Below are positions 1 through 13,575 of a DNA stretch of 64,000 nucleotides, piece after piece (position 1 is the stretch's first letter; each line of letters starts with the position of its first letter). The notes below the pieces were generated by a model. It searched no databases. It had not been told where the DNA came from and saw only the letters and a list, made by a program, of their open reading frames with translations. Made by a program: the position numbers and the translations under genes. The stretch comes from an uncultured Ruminococcus sp. (lineage in GTDB: Bacteria; Bacillota; Clostridia; Oscillospirales; Ruminococcaceae). Location: positions 118,625 through 182,624 of the forward strand of contig CALGTV010000065.1 in NCBI GenBank assembly GCA_937902395.1, given 5' to 3'.

Positions 1-2211
1 AACAGTTGAGACACCAGTATTGTCATCATTTCTTTTGATATTAAAAGCATTACTTCCATTAAAAATCCATTCTGTTGACTCGTAAGAATAATCAACCTTG
101 CCGTCAATCTCTCCAGTGTATATAAATTCTTTATCTCCAGACATAGGAGTGAGGGTAAAGAGCTTATCATTTATTGCTCTATATACAAAGTCTCCTTTAT
201 CACAAAGATACTTAAAGATTGATGGCTAAGTTGTATCTGGCACCAACTAATTGTTTTCATTCACTTTATCTGGATAACCCTTGTAGTATATACTCAAACC
301 AATTGCACACAAGTCAATTGAGTTGCCTTCTGCTGATGCCGCGTCATTTCTTACAGCGATAATACGATTCTTTAAGTCATAATCCTATAACTCATTCCAT
401 TCATAAGAATGACCATTATAAAAGAACTTTAAAGAACCCAAGTCTGCATTAGGTATAAGCACTGCCTGTATTCTACGACCGATACGTGCCTAAGCTGGAT
501 TGTATACAAGCGCGGAAGTAACAATGTTTTCATCTGCACTGTCTTTAACAACGCCGCGTAATGATACCGAAGGAGTAATAAAAATGGCATCTTCTAAAAG
601 ATAAGTCATTGGTGACCATCCGTCTACAGAGTCCATGTCTGTACCGTTCTGTACTAAGTTTCGCGCCAACTGTGGAATTATTTGACGAGTTGCAAGTTTA
701 GAACAAACACGGTACTGTCTATCTCCTTCTGCGTGTGGTTCTGTTTTATAATCCCAATCTTCACTACTATACTCCTCTGCGAAGTCATCCGCATGGGCAT
801 TGTAGATTGTGGTATACTGGTCAATCTCTTCAGAAATATTAACTTCCGTTCTGTTTGTAATTGAAAATTTCTTACCTTTGATAATACTATTTTCTTTTAT
901 ATCACTTAAATAGCCATCATAAGTAACGCATTTATTGCCACGAGATTCATAGTCAGTTCCAATGAATTTGTCTCTATGTTTAGTTTCATCTCCATCGATA
1001 TATTCTTCATCACCATTAGCAAGATACTTAAATGTGTGACTAATTGTAGGACTCTCCAAATCTGTCGCGCCAAGTATTTCGCCATGAACAAGTCTGGTAT
1101 CTTCAAACATATACCACCACTTATTATTCCCGTCCCAATTTACCATATTATTCCAATCAGCAAGAGTCATGAAGAAAGTATAATCTTTATTCATAATAAC
1201 TCCGCCATCGTCAAGTTCTAATATGCCAGTATCAGGAATCGCATAGAACTGGATGATAGTTCTTGGGTCAACAGACTGAGGGGCAAGAATCAATTTTCCA
1301 TTCACGGCAATCGCAGTTTCGGTCGCCGCCCTGTCATACTTAAGTTCCTCAGTAAAATTAGGCTCTTCTTTTCTACCATAGCAGAAACCGAGGCATGAGT
1401 AAGGAACATAGATATATCCATCATTTGGAATATCAGTATGGTATTCTTTTGTAAGGGCATTACGGGTCGTGCCATCTTCAACGTATTCATCCCAGAAGAA
1501 GCCATGTGCCAAATCGTCACTTAATTCAACTGGACGAGTATCTCCTGTGAAAACATTTTCTACGAAATCTGTACCAGTCTTTTCCTTAATTTCATCACGC
1601 TGTTTCTATTCAAGTTCAAAATTTAATTTATAGCCGTTAATGCTGCCGCCGAAACAACTAACTGGAATACGATAAAGTTTTTCTTCCTTATACTCAGTAA
1701 AATCACCCCAGTTATTCTCAGGATGATATTGCCAAATACTATCTTCAAGAGTCTCTTCTGTAAATGTACCAATTTCTTCGACGTTATTGTAAAGGTCGGT
1801 ATCATAAGCAATACCATAACCATTTCTTGAAAGTTCGTCGATAAAAGCATCGGTACAAGTAAATGATTTCATATAGCTCTTAAACTGCTTTTTATCGTCA
1901 ACTTTCTTAACAAAGAACTCAAACCATCTATCCTTGTAGAAAAGTTTGAGCTTAGTCTCAGGAGCAATTAAATCAGCAAATTCATTGCGGACATATTCTC
2001 CCTTTAAAGAATCGAAATATCTATCAGGCAACTGGAAAGTAAGGGTATTAGTACCCTTAATTTCCCTTTTAAGCACAATGTTAGTTGCCTTGCCTGGATA
2101 AGACATGTCGTGGGCGCCAATAATGACACCCTTTTCTTCAATTTTAGAATTACTTCCATTGAGCTTTTCTACCCAAACTGAAAGCTCATATGGTCTTTTC
2201 TAAATTGCCAT
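1..2211 (-). CDS. Tal-like tail-tip structural protein (C-terminus beyond window, TAG-recoded)
   Basis: Begins at ATG 2209-2211 after GAGGTGAGACA and stays open to the window edge, at least 737 codons, if TAG is sense; the fourth codon is already TAG. The N-terminus (YELSVWVEKLNG, then ATNIVLKREIKGTNTLTFQL and KLFYKDRWFEFFVKKVDD) resembles the N-terminal domain of Gram-positive siphophage tail-associated (Tal / minor structural) proteins, which form the tail-tip hub and often carry a cell-wall-degrading domain further on. No such domain is visible here, but the C-terminus is missing. It lies 13 bp downstream of the Dit-like gene, the usual Dit-Tal order. Further TAGs interrupt it near 1605, 489, 390, 250 and 225. 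Role inferred from N-terminal pattern and synteny. Confidence 0.6.
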
Positions 2212-2224
2212 TGTCTCACCTCAC

Positions 2225-5200
2225 TTAATAGTACAAAGGTGTGTATTTAATCTGTAATCTATTTAACATATCTGCTACTGCCCAGTAAAGTGGAGGGAAG
2301 TTTGCCCATACATAATTACAAGCATACCACCACCAGTCACTAATATCATTGTTAATACAACGAAGTGGGCGACCAGTTATATCAAAATCATCAAGGTCAG
2401 GACCATGTCCTTCAGTCTTATCGGGGTCAGTCCAGACACCACGATTTACTGTCCAGGTATAATATGGAGCGATGCTTGACCAAATACTATTTATAATTTT
2501 TAAGAATGTGTACTCACCATCATTCTTGTACTTCTTAAACAAACTTTTTGCAAAGTAGTTATACCACTCAGAACTTTCGTGGAACTAAAGCTAACTTTCA
2601 TACCAAACTTTGAATTTAAGTAATTCATCTACTGGGTCTTCAGTACCATTTATGCTATCATGAGTATCCTCATATCCTTCTAAGTTTTCCTCTGGAATAA
2701 TCTTTTTAATAATACTATCTTTAGGATAAACTTTGAAGAACTCCTCTCTTGCTAAATCATAGACATAATCGTAAAGCTATTGAACTTCACGCTTATTTCT
2801 GTTTAAATCGCCGCCATAACCCCAATCATAAGGTCTTGCATCTTCCCAACGCTTGCCGCCCCAAAGAGACTCATCAACGACTGGCTCAACACAAATTAAT
2901 GACCAACCAGGAGGGAGTTTAAACCACTTACCTTGTGTAATAGCATCATTCATAACAACCTTATTTGGCTTATATACAAACTCCATACCATAAGGATTCA
3001 CAGTAGTATAAAGCATACGATTATCAGTATTGAGGTAATAATAATCATCAAGAAGGTCATTAATATATCCGCCAACACCGATTGTGTTATCAAGAGTATT
3101 GATTAACTTTGAATAGATACCAGCTTCGATAAGATGCTGTCTATCTGTATCAGTATATTGTCTACGAGAACCTGTAAACACCTTATCAGTTCCTTCACCA
3201 ACTGCTTCTAAGAATTGTCTCGCAGTTTCCACACCAGACAATGCCATTTGGTCAATTTCAATGTAGTCATTGGTCATCCATTCTGGCATTTTATATCCAT
3301 TAAAGACATCATTCGCATAATCCAAATCTCTCATATCTGAATTGATAAATTCAGAAGGGTGATTGATATAGCTATCAATGAATTGGTTAATCATTTCTTC
3401 TTCAGTTGGCTTATGATGGTTAGGTCTTTCACTATAATCAAGAGAAAACCACCAATCATCATATGTCTTTTTCAAGATTGGAGTAAATTCTCTAAGCAAC
3501 ATTTTTAAGGTTTCCCAATAAAGCTCATATTCTTCCTCTTCAGTAATGCAACCCGCAAACAATTCTTCATATCTATTAGCAAGCTCAATTCCTCTCTCGA
3601 AATCCAGGTCTTTATAAATTTCTCTATATGTATTGCCACGTTCCAGTGCATTTGTAACAACGCCTTCTGTACTAACATTTGCAAACATTCTAATGAAATT
3701 AACAAGAGGATTGTTTATGTCTTTAACACGAATTTCTTCTTCACCTTTTTCATTTGTAATTTTAACTAATACATCTTTTGCGAGTTCTCCATATCTTAAA
3801 TCGGCAACCCAATTTCCAGTAGGAAGTCTATCTCCTCTCCACTGAATTGTCTGCCAATAGAAAAGTTTAATATAGTGTCCAAGTTTCTGACGAGGAATTG
3901 GCTCAACATAATAACAATGATGAGGGTGTGCCTTTCCAAGTCCTGTAAGAGTTAATGTTGGAATGAGCTATTGCCATGCTTCATCATCTAAATGTAAATT
4001 AAAAGTTATTTTATCAGATTGAATTCCAGAGCCGATATAATTGTTAAGCTCTGATGATGTTAATTCATTGAAAGGTTTATCTGGATAAACGTAGTTTTTG
4101 TTGCCCCATTGCTTGTCAGCTGGCATTATTCCCATTCGTAAAGCAGTAATTAATTCTTCTTTTGTATAGAAAGAATTAATCTCTGCATGTACTCCAGGTT
4201 TTCTAATTGGTGGCAAAGAATCAAAATCAATATCACCATTTTCAAGAGCCTCAACTATTTCGTGCATATTAACTTTTCTTCTCTTAAAATACTTAGTACC
4301 ATATTTATAAGGCTCGTTGTCTGCCGCTTCATAAGTAGTAAGTCCGCACCAATCAACAGCGTTTTCAATGCTTAATCTTTCAACGTTAAAGCGTCTAATT
4401 CTAAACTTCGTGCCGCCGCGGCAGGACCAGAAACTTCTTTTATTCTCATCAAAACGAATCTCCCATTCAACAGGTAGGTCACCTGGATTATACACAAGCA
4501 TACGAGAACCAATCATTGCTTTGCCACTATTAAAGCCGAGGTCCATATTGATGAAATCAGTTTTTGAATACTGCGGCAAATACATAAGTTCCTAATCGTA
4601 ATCAAGAGTAGGAGTATAAAGAAGTTTTGCAGTACTCTCCCATTCAGGTACATTGTCCCAATAGCTTCTTACATCGATAAGAGATTTTTCTCCATCAGGT
4701 GTATCAAAGAACAGCTCTCCTGTTACAACCTGGTCATATGTAGGAAAACCAGTTCTCCAAGGTGTTTTATCATTAGGCTCCCAATCTCTTCCTAAGCGGT
4801 TTCTATGAGTTTTGTCCCTAAACTTAGGAGCGTTAATATGAGCTTCTGTTGTGCCGCCCTCGTAATCACTTGGGTTTGTATTATAATGATAGTTAATGTC
4901 CTCCGGCAAATGACGAACATCAACGGAGTCTTTCTTACTTTTAACGAAAGTATTGTCACTATATGCTTCTTGGATAATACACTGTGGAGGGTTAAGAGTA
5001 TAATAATCTGCCGCCCTTACAACATATTTGTCAAAACCAAAAGCATATGGGAAGTAACAAATAAAAACGAGTTTACCAGTACCTTTGTAAACTCTCTCAC
5101 CAGACTCTTTATCAGTAAAACAAAGAGACTTGAATTCAGGTTTTGATTTAATCTTCGCTCTCCAAGTCTTGTATGGCTCTTCATCGAAAACTAAATCCTA

Positions 5201-5467
5201 TAACTTATCTGTCGCAAATAGCTATCTAATCTTTCTGTAAATCTATTCAGAAACATTATCAAAAGCCAAATTACAAGTAATCTCTCTGTTTTTATAAACA
5301 GAACCAAAATAGTACTGACCATCGCTACCAGGAACGTCAAGCATAGTATCCGAAGGCGCTGGAAGAATTCTTGGCTCATATCTATCAGAGGTACTTACGA
5401 CTTCCAGATGTAGGTCACTTGTGTGAATCTTACCAAAACGGAAGCCACAAAAATCAATAGGCTTCAT
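2225..5467 (-). CDS. Dit-like distal tail protein, very long (TAG-recoded)
   Basis: 1080 codons from ATG 5465-5467 (preceded by GAGGTGAAGAAA) to TAA at 2225-2227, one frame if TAG is sense. The first ~120 residues (MKPIDFCGFRFGKIHTSDL, PAPSDTMLDVPGSDGQYYFG, KNREITCNLAFDNVSE) match the N-terminal pattern of the siphophage distal tail protein family, the ring linking tail tube to baseplate or tip. A galectin-like stretch (YNPGDLPVEWEIRFDENKRSF) lies near residue 310. Typical Dit proteins have 250-500 residues; the rest, including a Trp/Tyr-rich C-terminus, is unrecognised and may be an inserted carrier or receptor-binding region. It has its own promoter at 5490-5518, unlike most late genes. Confidence 0.7.
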
Positions 5468-5489
5468 TTTCTTCACCTCACTTTTCTTT

Positions 5490-5518
5490 ATTATACCCGA
5501 AATTACGGGTAAAGTCAA
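5490..5518 (-). promoter_or_regulatory. Sigma-A-type promoter of Dit/Tal genes with inverted repeat in its spacer
   Basis: Reading the minus strand, TTGACT (5513-5518) and TATAAT (5490-5495) are separated by 17 bp. The spacer carries the inverted repeat ACCCGTAATTTCGGGT, placed as an operator would be. It follows the tape-measure terminator, so the tail-tip genes form a separate unit. Confidence 0.65.
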
Positions 5519-5567
5519 GCTCTTATCTATTATAATGTAAAAATTAGCTGCTCTTGCTCTAATAAAG

Positions 5568-5595
5568 AAAGGGGCTTAGATAACTAAGTCCCTTT
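5568..5595 (-). terminator. Terminator after tape-measure gene
   Basis: Inverted repeat AAAGGGACTTAG / CTAAGCCCCTTT (one G-T pair) with a 4-base loop, followed on the minus strand by TCTTTATT. It sits between the tape-measure stop (5638) and the Dit promoter. Confidence 0.65.
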
Positions 5596-5637
5596 ACATT
5601 TCCAATGCCCTTTTAGCCACTGTAGTAGTATCAAGGT

Positions 5638-8600
5638 TTAATTGAGTTGCTGCTGAAGGATTACATTTGTGCCTTCAGGACGTGCAACATCTACGATTTC
5701 GTCCTTGACTCTCTGAATCATTTCATCAATATCAGTATCAGAAGAGATATGGTCAATATTCAGATTTATTTCTACACTCACGTCACCGCCATTATTAGTA
5801 ACGACTGAAGTGTTATCAGTGTCTCTGTCCATCCAAGGGATGTCAGAAAGAATTTTTGCAGCTTCACCAATACGCTCAGTGTCTTCTGCACTTAAGAACG
5901 CTTCGGGTCTTTCACGAGTGCCGTCTACCCAAGCTGGACCAGTATAGTCAACCATGCCTCCAGTTGCATAAACATGACCGCCATACCAAGAAGCCGCATT
6001 TTTCTTGACATAGTCTTCAACTACAGAGCGATTCTCATCAATGATATATTTATTAGGTTTTCCAGTTTGACCAAGACTGCCAACAGAGAGACCGGCATCT
6101 TTAAGTGCTTGAATTTCTTCATCACTTAATTTTCCTGTCCATTCTCTGTGTCTATCTTGTCCAAGAGTTGTTAACATTGCGTCGATTTGTTCCTATCCAC
6201 TGTATTTATGAGAAATATCATCAAGCGCGTTATGGTCAATGCCAATTTTTGTTAATACGCCATAAAGAGATGGAGATGAAATACTATTTTCTTCACCAGA
6301 ACCATTATTAGCAGAAGCTACATCAATGGTTGCCCCAGCATTAGTAATTGCTGCCGATGCTTCATTTGCTTTAGTTGCAAGTTCATTAAGTTTTGCAATA
6401 GCTTGCTCAAGCTCTGCTCTTGCTTTTGCGATTTCCTATTGAGCCTTTTCCAAATCTTTATTAAATGCCTCAGTAGTTTCATCATATACTCTTATTACTT
6501 CTGTCGTGAAAGTTTCAGATGTTTCAGCGACAATTGTGCTTATTTCATCTCCGCTGATGGCAACAGTATCAACAATGAAATCTCCTGTCTAAGATGCTTC
6601 GTCCATTGCAGTCATCGCAAGATACATAGAAGCCTAAGAGAATTCCTGTCCGTATTCATTTAACTTCTCTTGTTGCATTGCTAATGTTAATGAAGCATAT
6701 TCAGTTGAAAGTAAAGATAAGAATTGAGCATATTCTTCTGCTGAAGTAAATGATGTCGCAAGACCTTCTGCCTGACTATTCCAGTAGAGAGTATTCTCTA
6801 AAAGAGCATCCTTTAATTCAACTTCTGAATCTCTAAGCTCTTGTTGTGACTCATAAAGTTTAGACAAACCATCAATAACGTTATCAATAGCTTCATCAAG
6901 TAGACTCTATCTGTCGTCTTCAATTTCCTCTTTAAGTTGACGAGTTTCAAGTTCATTAGCACCGGAAGTGTCTCTCTGCATCAAAGAAAGCTTCTTTTCT
7001 TTCTATGCAAGATCTTCCCAAGCATTTTCCTAATCTCTAAGCTGTCTTTGTTTATCAATAGCTTCTTGCAAAGCATCGAGATAATCATCGTCAGCATCCT
7101 TCATAGCATCGTACTTTTCTTTTAATGCATCTACCTCTTTCTCGTATTGCTCTTTGAGCATATCAGCAATAGTGCTTTCCATCGCCGCATAGTTCTTAAC
7201 TGCCGCTTCACGCTATTCTTGAAGCTCTTTTTCAATTTTTCTTACTTTGTCTTCAGAATCTTTATATTTGTCAACATAGTCATTATATATACTAATTTGT
7301 TCTTCAATTAACTCTTTGTACTTATCAGTAAATCTGCTTTCTTCAAGTAATCTCTAATCAATGATATATTTACCAGTTCTTTCATCTTTCTTTGCATAAT
7401 CGCCAAAGTTGACATTAATCTATTCACCAGTTTCTGCATTAGTATATGAAGTGCCGCCAGATTCAATCATTGCAGCGTAATTAGCAAGTCCTTGTTCAAT
7501 AACTTTCTATCTGGCTTTTTCTTCTGCAAGATATGAATGAGTAGCTTGAGTATAGCGAACTAAATTCTCATAAGCCTCCTCTCTTGTCTTAGAGTCTTCA
7601 AGTAATTCTTTTGAACGCTCTAATTCATCATTAAGATTTGATATAGCCTATTCATAGTTATAAAGCAAATCAAGACCAGATTTTCTGTTATCTGAACCAT
7701 AAATCAAATCGTTATAATCTTTTAGTTTTTCGTTTAATGATTGCTATTTTTCTATTACTGTTTCAAGCTATTTTTCATAATCTTCTTGAGCTTTTATTGC
7801 TTTATCAGCAAGTGCATTAGCAGCTGCATTTACTTCATTACGAGTAGCAATAAGTTCTTTCTTCATTGCCTTCCACATAAGAAGCTCTTCTGCATTAGCT
7901 TCTGTTAACTGACCACTTACTTCAATTTCAGTAATTTTAGCATTGATGTAATCATAAAGAGTATCAATATTAAGCTACATTTGGTCATTAACAAAACGAG
8001 TTACGTCAAACTCTGTATCACCAACGGCTCTAAACGCCTCAGACAAAGAAGAAACATCTTTAACACCAATGTAGCCATTATCTTTCTGATTCTTACCAAC
8101 GGAGCCGAAAGTAGAAGAAAGATTTGCAAAGCTATCAATTCTATCAGCAATACTTACCCAGTATCCCGCTGTTGCTGCGGTATGCTGGTTTAATTCTTTC
8201 TGATTTTCAATCATCTTCTCTAATGCTTCGTTTGCTGTTGTAATAGCAGTACGCTCATCATTAGTTAAGTTGACATCTTCTAATTTAGCCTTATTAATAG
8301 CAAGTTGTTTTTCTGCAATTGTAACAGTTTCAATACTACTCTTTTTGATTGCATCATTCCACTGTTTGCCATTCAACACCCAGCTCTTTGTTGTTTCATC
8401 GTATCTCAATGCATTCTCAAGAAGTTCTTTAGAAACACCGGCTTTAATTAAAGCTTCTTGTGCAGTTTTTAACTTATCGTAATCCTCTCCAAGAATTCTA
8501 ATATTTTCTCTATTATCCTTTGAATATTTCTTAATAATATCGTCATTCTTTGAGATTGCTTCACCAGTTTTTTCAATACTTTCTTGCCAAGATGCTAACT

Positions 8601-11600
8601 GTGCAGTATTTACGTATTCAAGATTTACTTCTCCTGTTGCTTTAGCATATTCTTTTGCAACTTCATAATATTCTTTAGCTTTATCTTCTGCTATATTATA
8701 ATTATTAATTAATTCAGTTATTACTCCATTACCAAAAGACTCTTCGTTTAATGCGGAGAAAGTAGACCAGTCAATTTTTGATAAATAATCTTTAACATCG
8801 GATGTTGCATATTCAAGTCCTTCTGCTAAGTTCTAAGCAACATCCATTGCCATTGTAGTACCGTCTTCGTCACTAATTGTTCCAAGACCGTCAACAAATG
8901 CTTTCTTAGCTTCATCTCCAAGAGAATTATAATACTCTATTACTTCAGCATAAACACCATCAAGATTTGTTAAATTACCATAAACATCCTAATCAGTATC
9001 TTTCACTGAAGTTCCAAGAGCTGTAGCAAAATTTGTATTTTGCTTAATACGAGCTTCAATTGTATCATTGTAGCTCTAAAGCATTGCTTCGAATACTTCA
9101 TCACTAATTAAGCCTTCTTTATTTTGACTAATTAATTTATCTAAAGCGTCTCCCGTTGATAAACCTTCTCTTTCAACCAAATCATAGAAGGCATCAATCT
9201 AAGCCTATTGTGCTTCAGTAAATATACCAGACAATTCGCTCTCTACAGAATCAGGGTTTATTTTATCCAGTTCTTCAGTTAAGAACGTCTCAAATCCTTT
9301 ATTATATTTTTTAATAAAGTCTGCCTTTACAGTTTTTACTCCTTGAGCATCAACTTCAAACCAGTCACTATTAATAGTCTCATTGTAACGTTCTCTAATA
9401 TCATCAGTTGATAAACCATATTCTTTAGCGATATATTGGTCCATGACCATTTGAGCATTTTTTGAAGAGGCATTACTATAAGTATCTGACTATTGAGTTG
9501 TAGCAGTAATAGAAGACTTAATAGCTTTATCTAATACGCTTTCTTTTTCTGCAATCTCTCTCATCGCATTAGTTGCATGACGTTTAACTTCATCAGGATA
9601 ATCTTCAAGAGCATCTTGTAAAGCATCTAATGCAGCCTATTCTTCCCCTTCTTTACCATCAGCAAGAGCATCTTCAAGCTTATGTAAAGTATCAAGACCT
9701 CCAGTGTTTGATGTCACACCAAGAGTATCTCCAACACCTGCAGAAATAATTGCATCTCTAATATATGCACCGGCATCAGTATCTTTACGCTCAAGTAAAC
9801 CTTGAACTAAACCTACTCCAGTATAAGTTGCAAAGGCATCTGTAGTATAGAAACCGTCTGAAATATAACTGCCGCTACCTACTGTATTAATATTATATAT
9901 TGCAGCATCATCACCAACTTCATTAGCATTAGTTACTTTCTACAGTGCTGCAATATGAGTATTAGTTTCAGCAATACTCTTCTATAACTACGCATTAGCA
10001 AGGTCATTTTCTGTCTTCATTAAATCAAGTGCTGTTGCTTGTAAATTTAAATCTGTATATTCTTTATTCTACTCATTATAATATGCTTCTTTTTTCTCTC
10101 TTATTTCATCCCAAGCAGTACCCATTTTAAGAATGGCATTTCCTTCTTCATCATAATGGTCAATTAAATCAGGAGCTAAATCTGCTAATTCTTGCTATAA
10201 ACCTAACCACTCTTCAGCTTCTTCGTCTGTTAAATATTTCTGATTTAAATATTTTTCTTCGGCTTCAGTCATTTTATCAACGACTTTCTTGCCTTCTTCC
10301 ATTTTTGCTCTTGCCTATTCTGCAGCTTCTTTTGTCTTTTCATAAGCCTAAGAAAGTCTTTTATTTTCAGCTGTAAGTTTTGCAGATGCACTCGCAGCCT
10401 CTGCTTTTTGTTCAGCTTCTTTACTCACGGCATTAACAAGAGCAATAATACCTATAACCAAAATAGCTACAACCGAAATCGCTACAACAATTAATGCGAC
10501 CCAAATTGCAACCACAGACGTTTCTGCTGCAATCGCAGCAGCATTTATACCATGAGCAACAGTTTCTTTATCTTTAACCGCAGTAAATATTTTACTTACT
10601 GCTGTAGCAGCAAGAGTCGCAGACCTTTGAAGAAGAAGTTGACCTACCATTATGCCAGCCATAACTCCAAAACTCTTCATCGCCTAACCAGCTGTCATTA
10701 ATCCATTCATCCAACCCATTAATGATATTGTTGCTGCATTTAATGCAGTAGACGCTATTTGTCCACCAGTTTTTAACGCAGTTTGTCTTGCATTAAACTG
10801 CTATTGTTTCTATGCTGCTGCATCATTGGCGGCAGAATATCTATTAACGGCGCCAGATAAGTTATTTAACTTTTGCACATCAGTGTCTGTCGCTGTACCA
10901 TTGGCTTGAATTGCTGCACGGAGCTTTTCTGCTGCTATTGTAGCTGTTTCTTCAGATACTTCAAGACTTATAAGTGCTTGTTTATACTTCTCTACAAAAG
11001 CAGTTGCGTCTGCCATTGCAGCAGGGTCTTGAGCAACTTTCATAAAAGCTTTGATTTCAATAGGCGATGCTTGGAAAGTCTTATAAAGTTCCTTTCTCAA
11101 GTCTTGTGCCTAATCCTTTGCTGCTTGAACATCTGCGTTTGATATACCAAAACTAAATTTTTTTCCAAGAGAATTTTTTAATTCTCTTCCAATAGTAGAA
11201 CCTAACTTTTTAACCTATTTAGTTGTGTCCTAAAATGATTTTGTAAATTGAAGTGATAATTTTTTAATACTACTTATTGCAATAGGTAAACCAATAACTA
11301 TTTTACCTAAATCAAGCTTATTACTCAAATCAATTTTATTTACCCTTGTAACAAGTTCATTAATTCCGTCAACTACGTTCTTGAACATATCAGCATCCAT
11401 TAATCTGACTCTAAACTGTTCCCAAGTAGTATTTAACTGATTAAGTTTATATTCCATTGTATCAGCGTATTTAGCGAATTGCTCATCTGCTTTTCCTTCC
11501 GCATTCGCTGCTAAATTCATAAGTTCAACAGTTCTATCATAGTTATCCATCATGGCGATGAAACGTGACTACTGACGAGAACCTGCGGCAATAGTAGCTA

Positions 11601-13563
11601 CATAACGCTGAGTATTTCTATCAAGAGTTTCCCACTTTTTACTTAATTCAAGGAATACGTCATCAAGGTCTCTAAACTGTCCTTGAGTATCTTTAAGCGA
11701 AACACCTACAGATTTTAATGCAGTATCAACCTTATTGAAATCCAAATCATCAAATTCAGATTCTGAAGTTCCTGCAACATTAGTTTTTAATTCAGTAAAT
11801 CTTGCGATAATTGTCTTTAAAGATGTACCAATGTTTTCTGCTGATTCCTGAGTAGTTTCAATAACCTGAGTAAGGAAAGCTGCGGTATTCTCAAAACTCA
11901 TACCAGCTGAATTCGCGATTGATGCAGTTCTTGCCATAGCTTGTGCAATGCCATCTACGTCTGCGGCTGCATGGGCGGCAAGTTCTGAATAAACGTCAGT
12001 AACATGAGCGCCCTCATCCATCTCCATACGGAAACCACGAATAGCAGAAGTCATTTCCTAAGTGGCAGTTTCGAAATCATTGCCTGCTAAAGTAGCAAGC
12101 TTCATGGTGTCAGTTGTTAATTCAAGAGCTTCATTCTATGCCAAACCTTGCTGATAGAATAAAGCAGATGCCTTGATAACGTCTTCGGTCTTTTGACCAA
12201 GTGCCGCTGCCATCTGAGCATAACGTCCATAAGAAGACCACATTCCCTCAACTGTTTGAGAAGTAACCATGGCAATAGAAGCAAAAGCTTTATCTAATTT
12301 CTTAACATCATTATATGTATTTCTAATTTGCTATCTCAAAGTATTAAATATTGAAGTAACGCTAAAGAACATTAACATTCTATTTCTTAACTGTTCAAAA
12401 GCTGATTCAGCTCTTCTTGCATTACTTGCAAGCTCATTCTGAGTTTCTGACTGTTCTTCAAAACTTCTTTCACATCTGTTAGATGCGTTTCCTAAATCTT
12501 GTGAAATTGAAGTTAATTCTCTTTCTGCATCAGCCAGCTTTTCAGCATCTCTATAGCCTTCCTACATTGTGTTTGTTACATTTTCTTCAGCAGTTTCAAC
12601 CTATCTAATTGCTTGAGTTACTTGACTTAATGCTCTGCTATTAAGATGCAAAGTTCCATTGCTATCTCGTCTACCGATTTCTGCTGCACGCTCTCTTGCA
12701 TCATTAAACTATTGAAGTGCATTTGACGCATCTGCTGCCGCGGCCCTTGCTTCCTGAACGCCGTCGAAAGCAGTCTGCATATTCTATCTAAATGCCTCTG
12801 CTCCGCCATTCTTATTAAAAACATTTTGGAGATTATTGTTTCTTAGATAATCTTGGAGCTTCTACCAGGCTTCTTGCATGGTCTGACTATCCTAAACGAA
12901 CTGTCTTGCTTGTGCTCTAATGTTATCCTTCTGTTCTTGGGTTACAGGATTAGCTTTACTTGAACTCCAAATTTTTCTACTTTTGCCATCATCAGTAGTA
13001 AAAGAACCAGCATCAATTGCTTTCAATGCAGTTTTCTGATTCTGATTAGCAGTTTGAGATGCAGCATCAGCTTTCTTTCTTGCTTCTTCTGCTTCCTTTT
13101 CAATTCTAAGTCTTTTTTCAAGTTCTTCTTTTAATATTTTTTCTGCCGCAGCTCTCTTATCGGTAGCATTAGCAATTTCTTTTGTTTTTTCAGCTGTATC
13201 TGTAAGCTTAAGTCTATCTAAAGCTGTCTTTAATTTATTAGTTGCTTTTATACCATTTTCAGATAAACCCCTAACCCCTTCATTAATTTTACTTATTCTT
13301 GTTTCAAATCCTCTAAATGAGGCTAATAATTTTTCTACTCTTTTAGTAAAATTATTTAAATCTTTTTGATTTGTAAAACCAGCTTCTCCCTCAGTAGCTA
13401 AATCATTATATGATTCCTTTAGCTTATTTAGTCGCTTTGTTAAACCATCTGTAATTTTACTTGAAAAACCGGCGTCTTTCATTCTTTCTATCGCATTTTC
13501 ATAGTTTGAAATAAACTCAGTCGTATCAAGACTTATTTTATATGTAGCCTTATTAGTAGCCAC
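5638..13563 (-). CDS. Tail tape-measure protein, TP901-like (heavily TAG-recoded)
   Basis: About 2641 codons from GTG 13561-13563 (GAGGTG upstream) to TAA at 5638-5640, all in one frame once TAG is read; my hand count finds more than 40 in-frame TAGs. The N-terminus is coiled-coil rich. Residues ~500-780 (AAADVDGIAQAMARTASIA, TTQESAENIGTSLKTIIARF, ATIAAGSRQ, EQFRVRLMDADMF) are the conserved core of TP901-type tape-measure proteins, which set tail length and help DNA delivery. A hydrophobic stretch at ~1020-1050 could cross a membrane. The C-terminus (GPAWVDGTRERPEAFLSAED) is the typical tape-measure end. Tape measure followed by Dit and Tal is the normal siphophage order. Confidence 0.92.
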
Positions 13564-13575
13564 CTGTTATTCACC

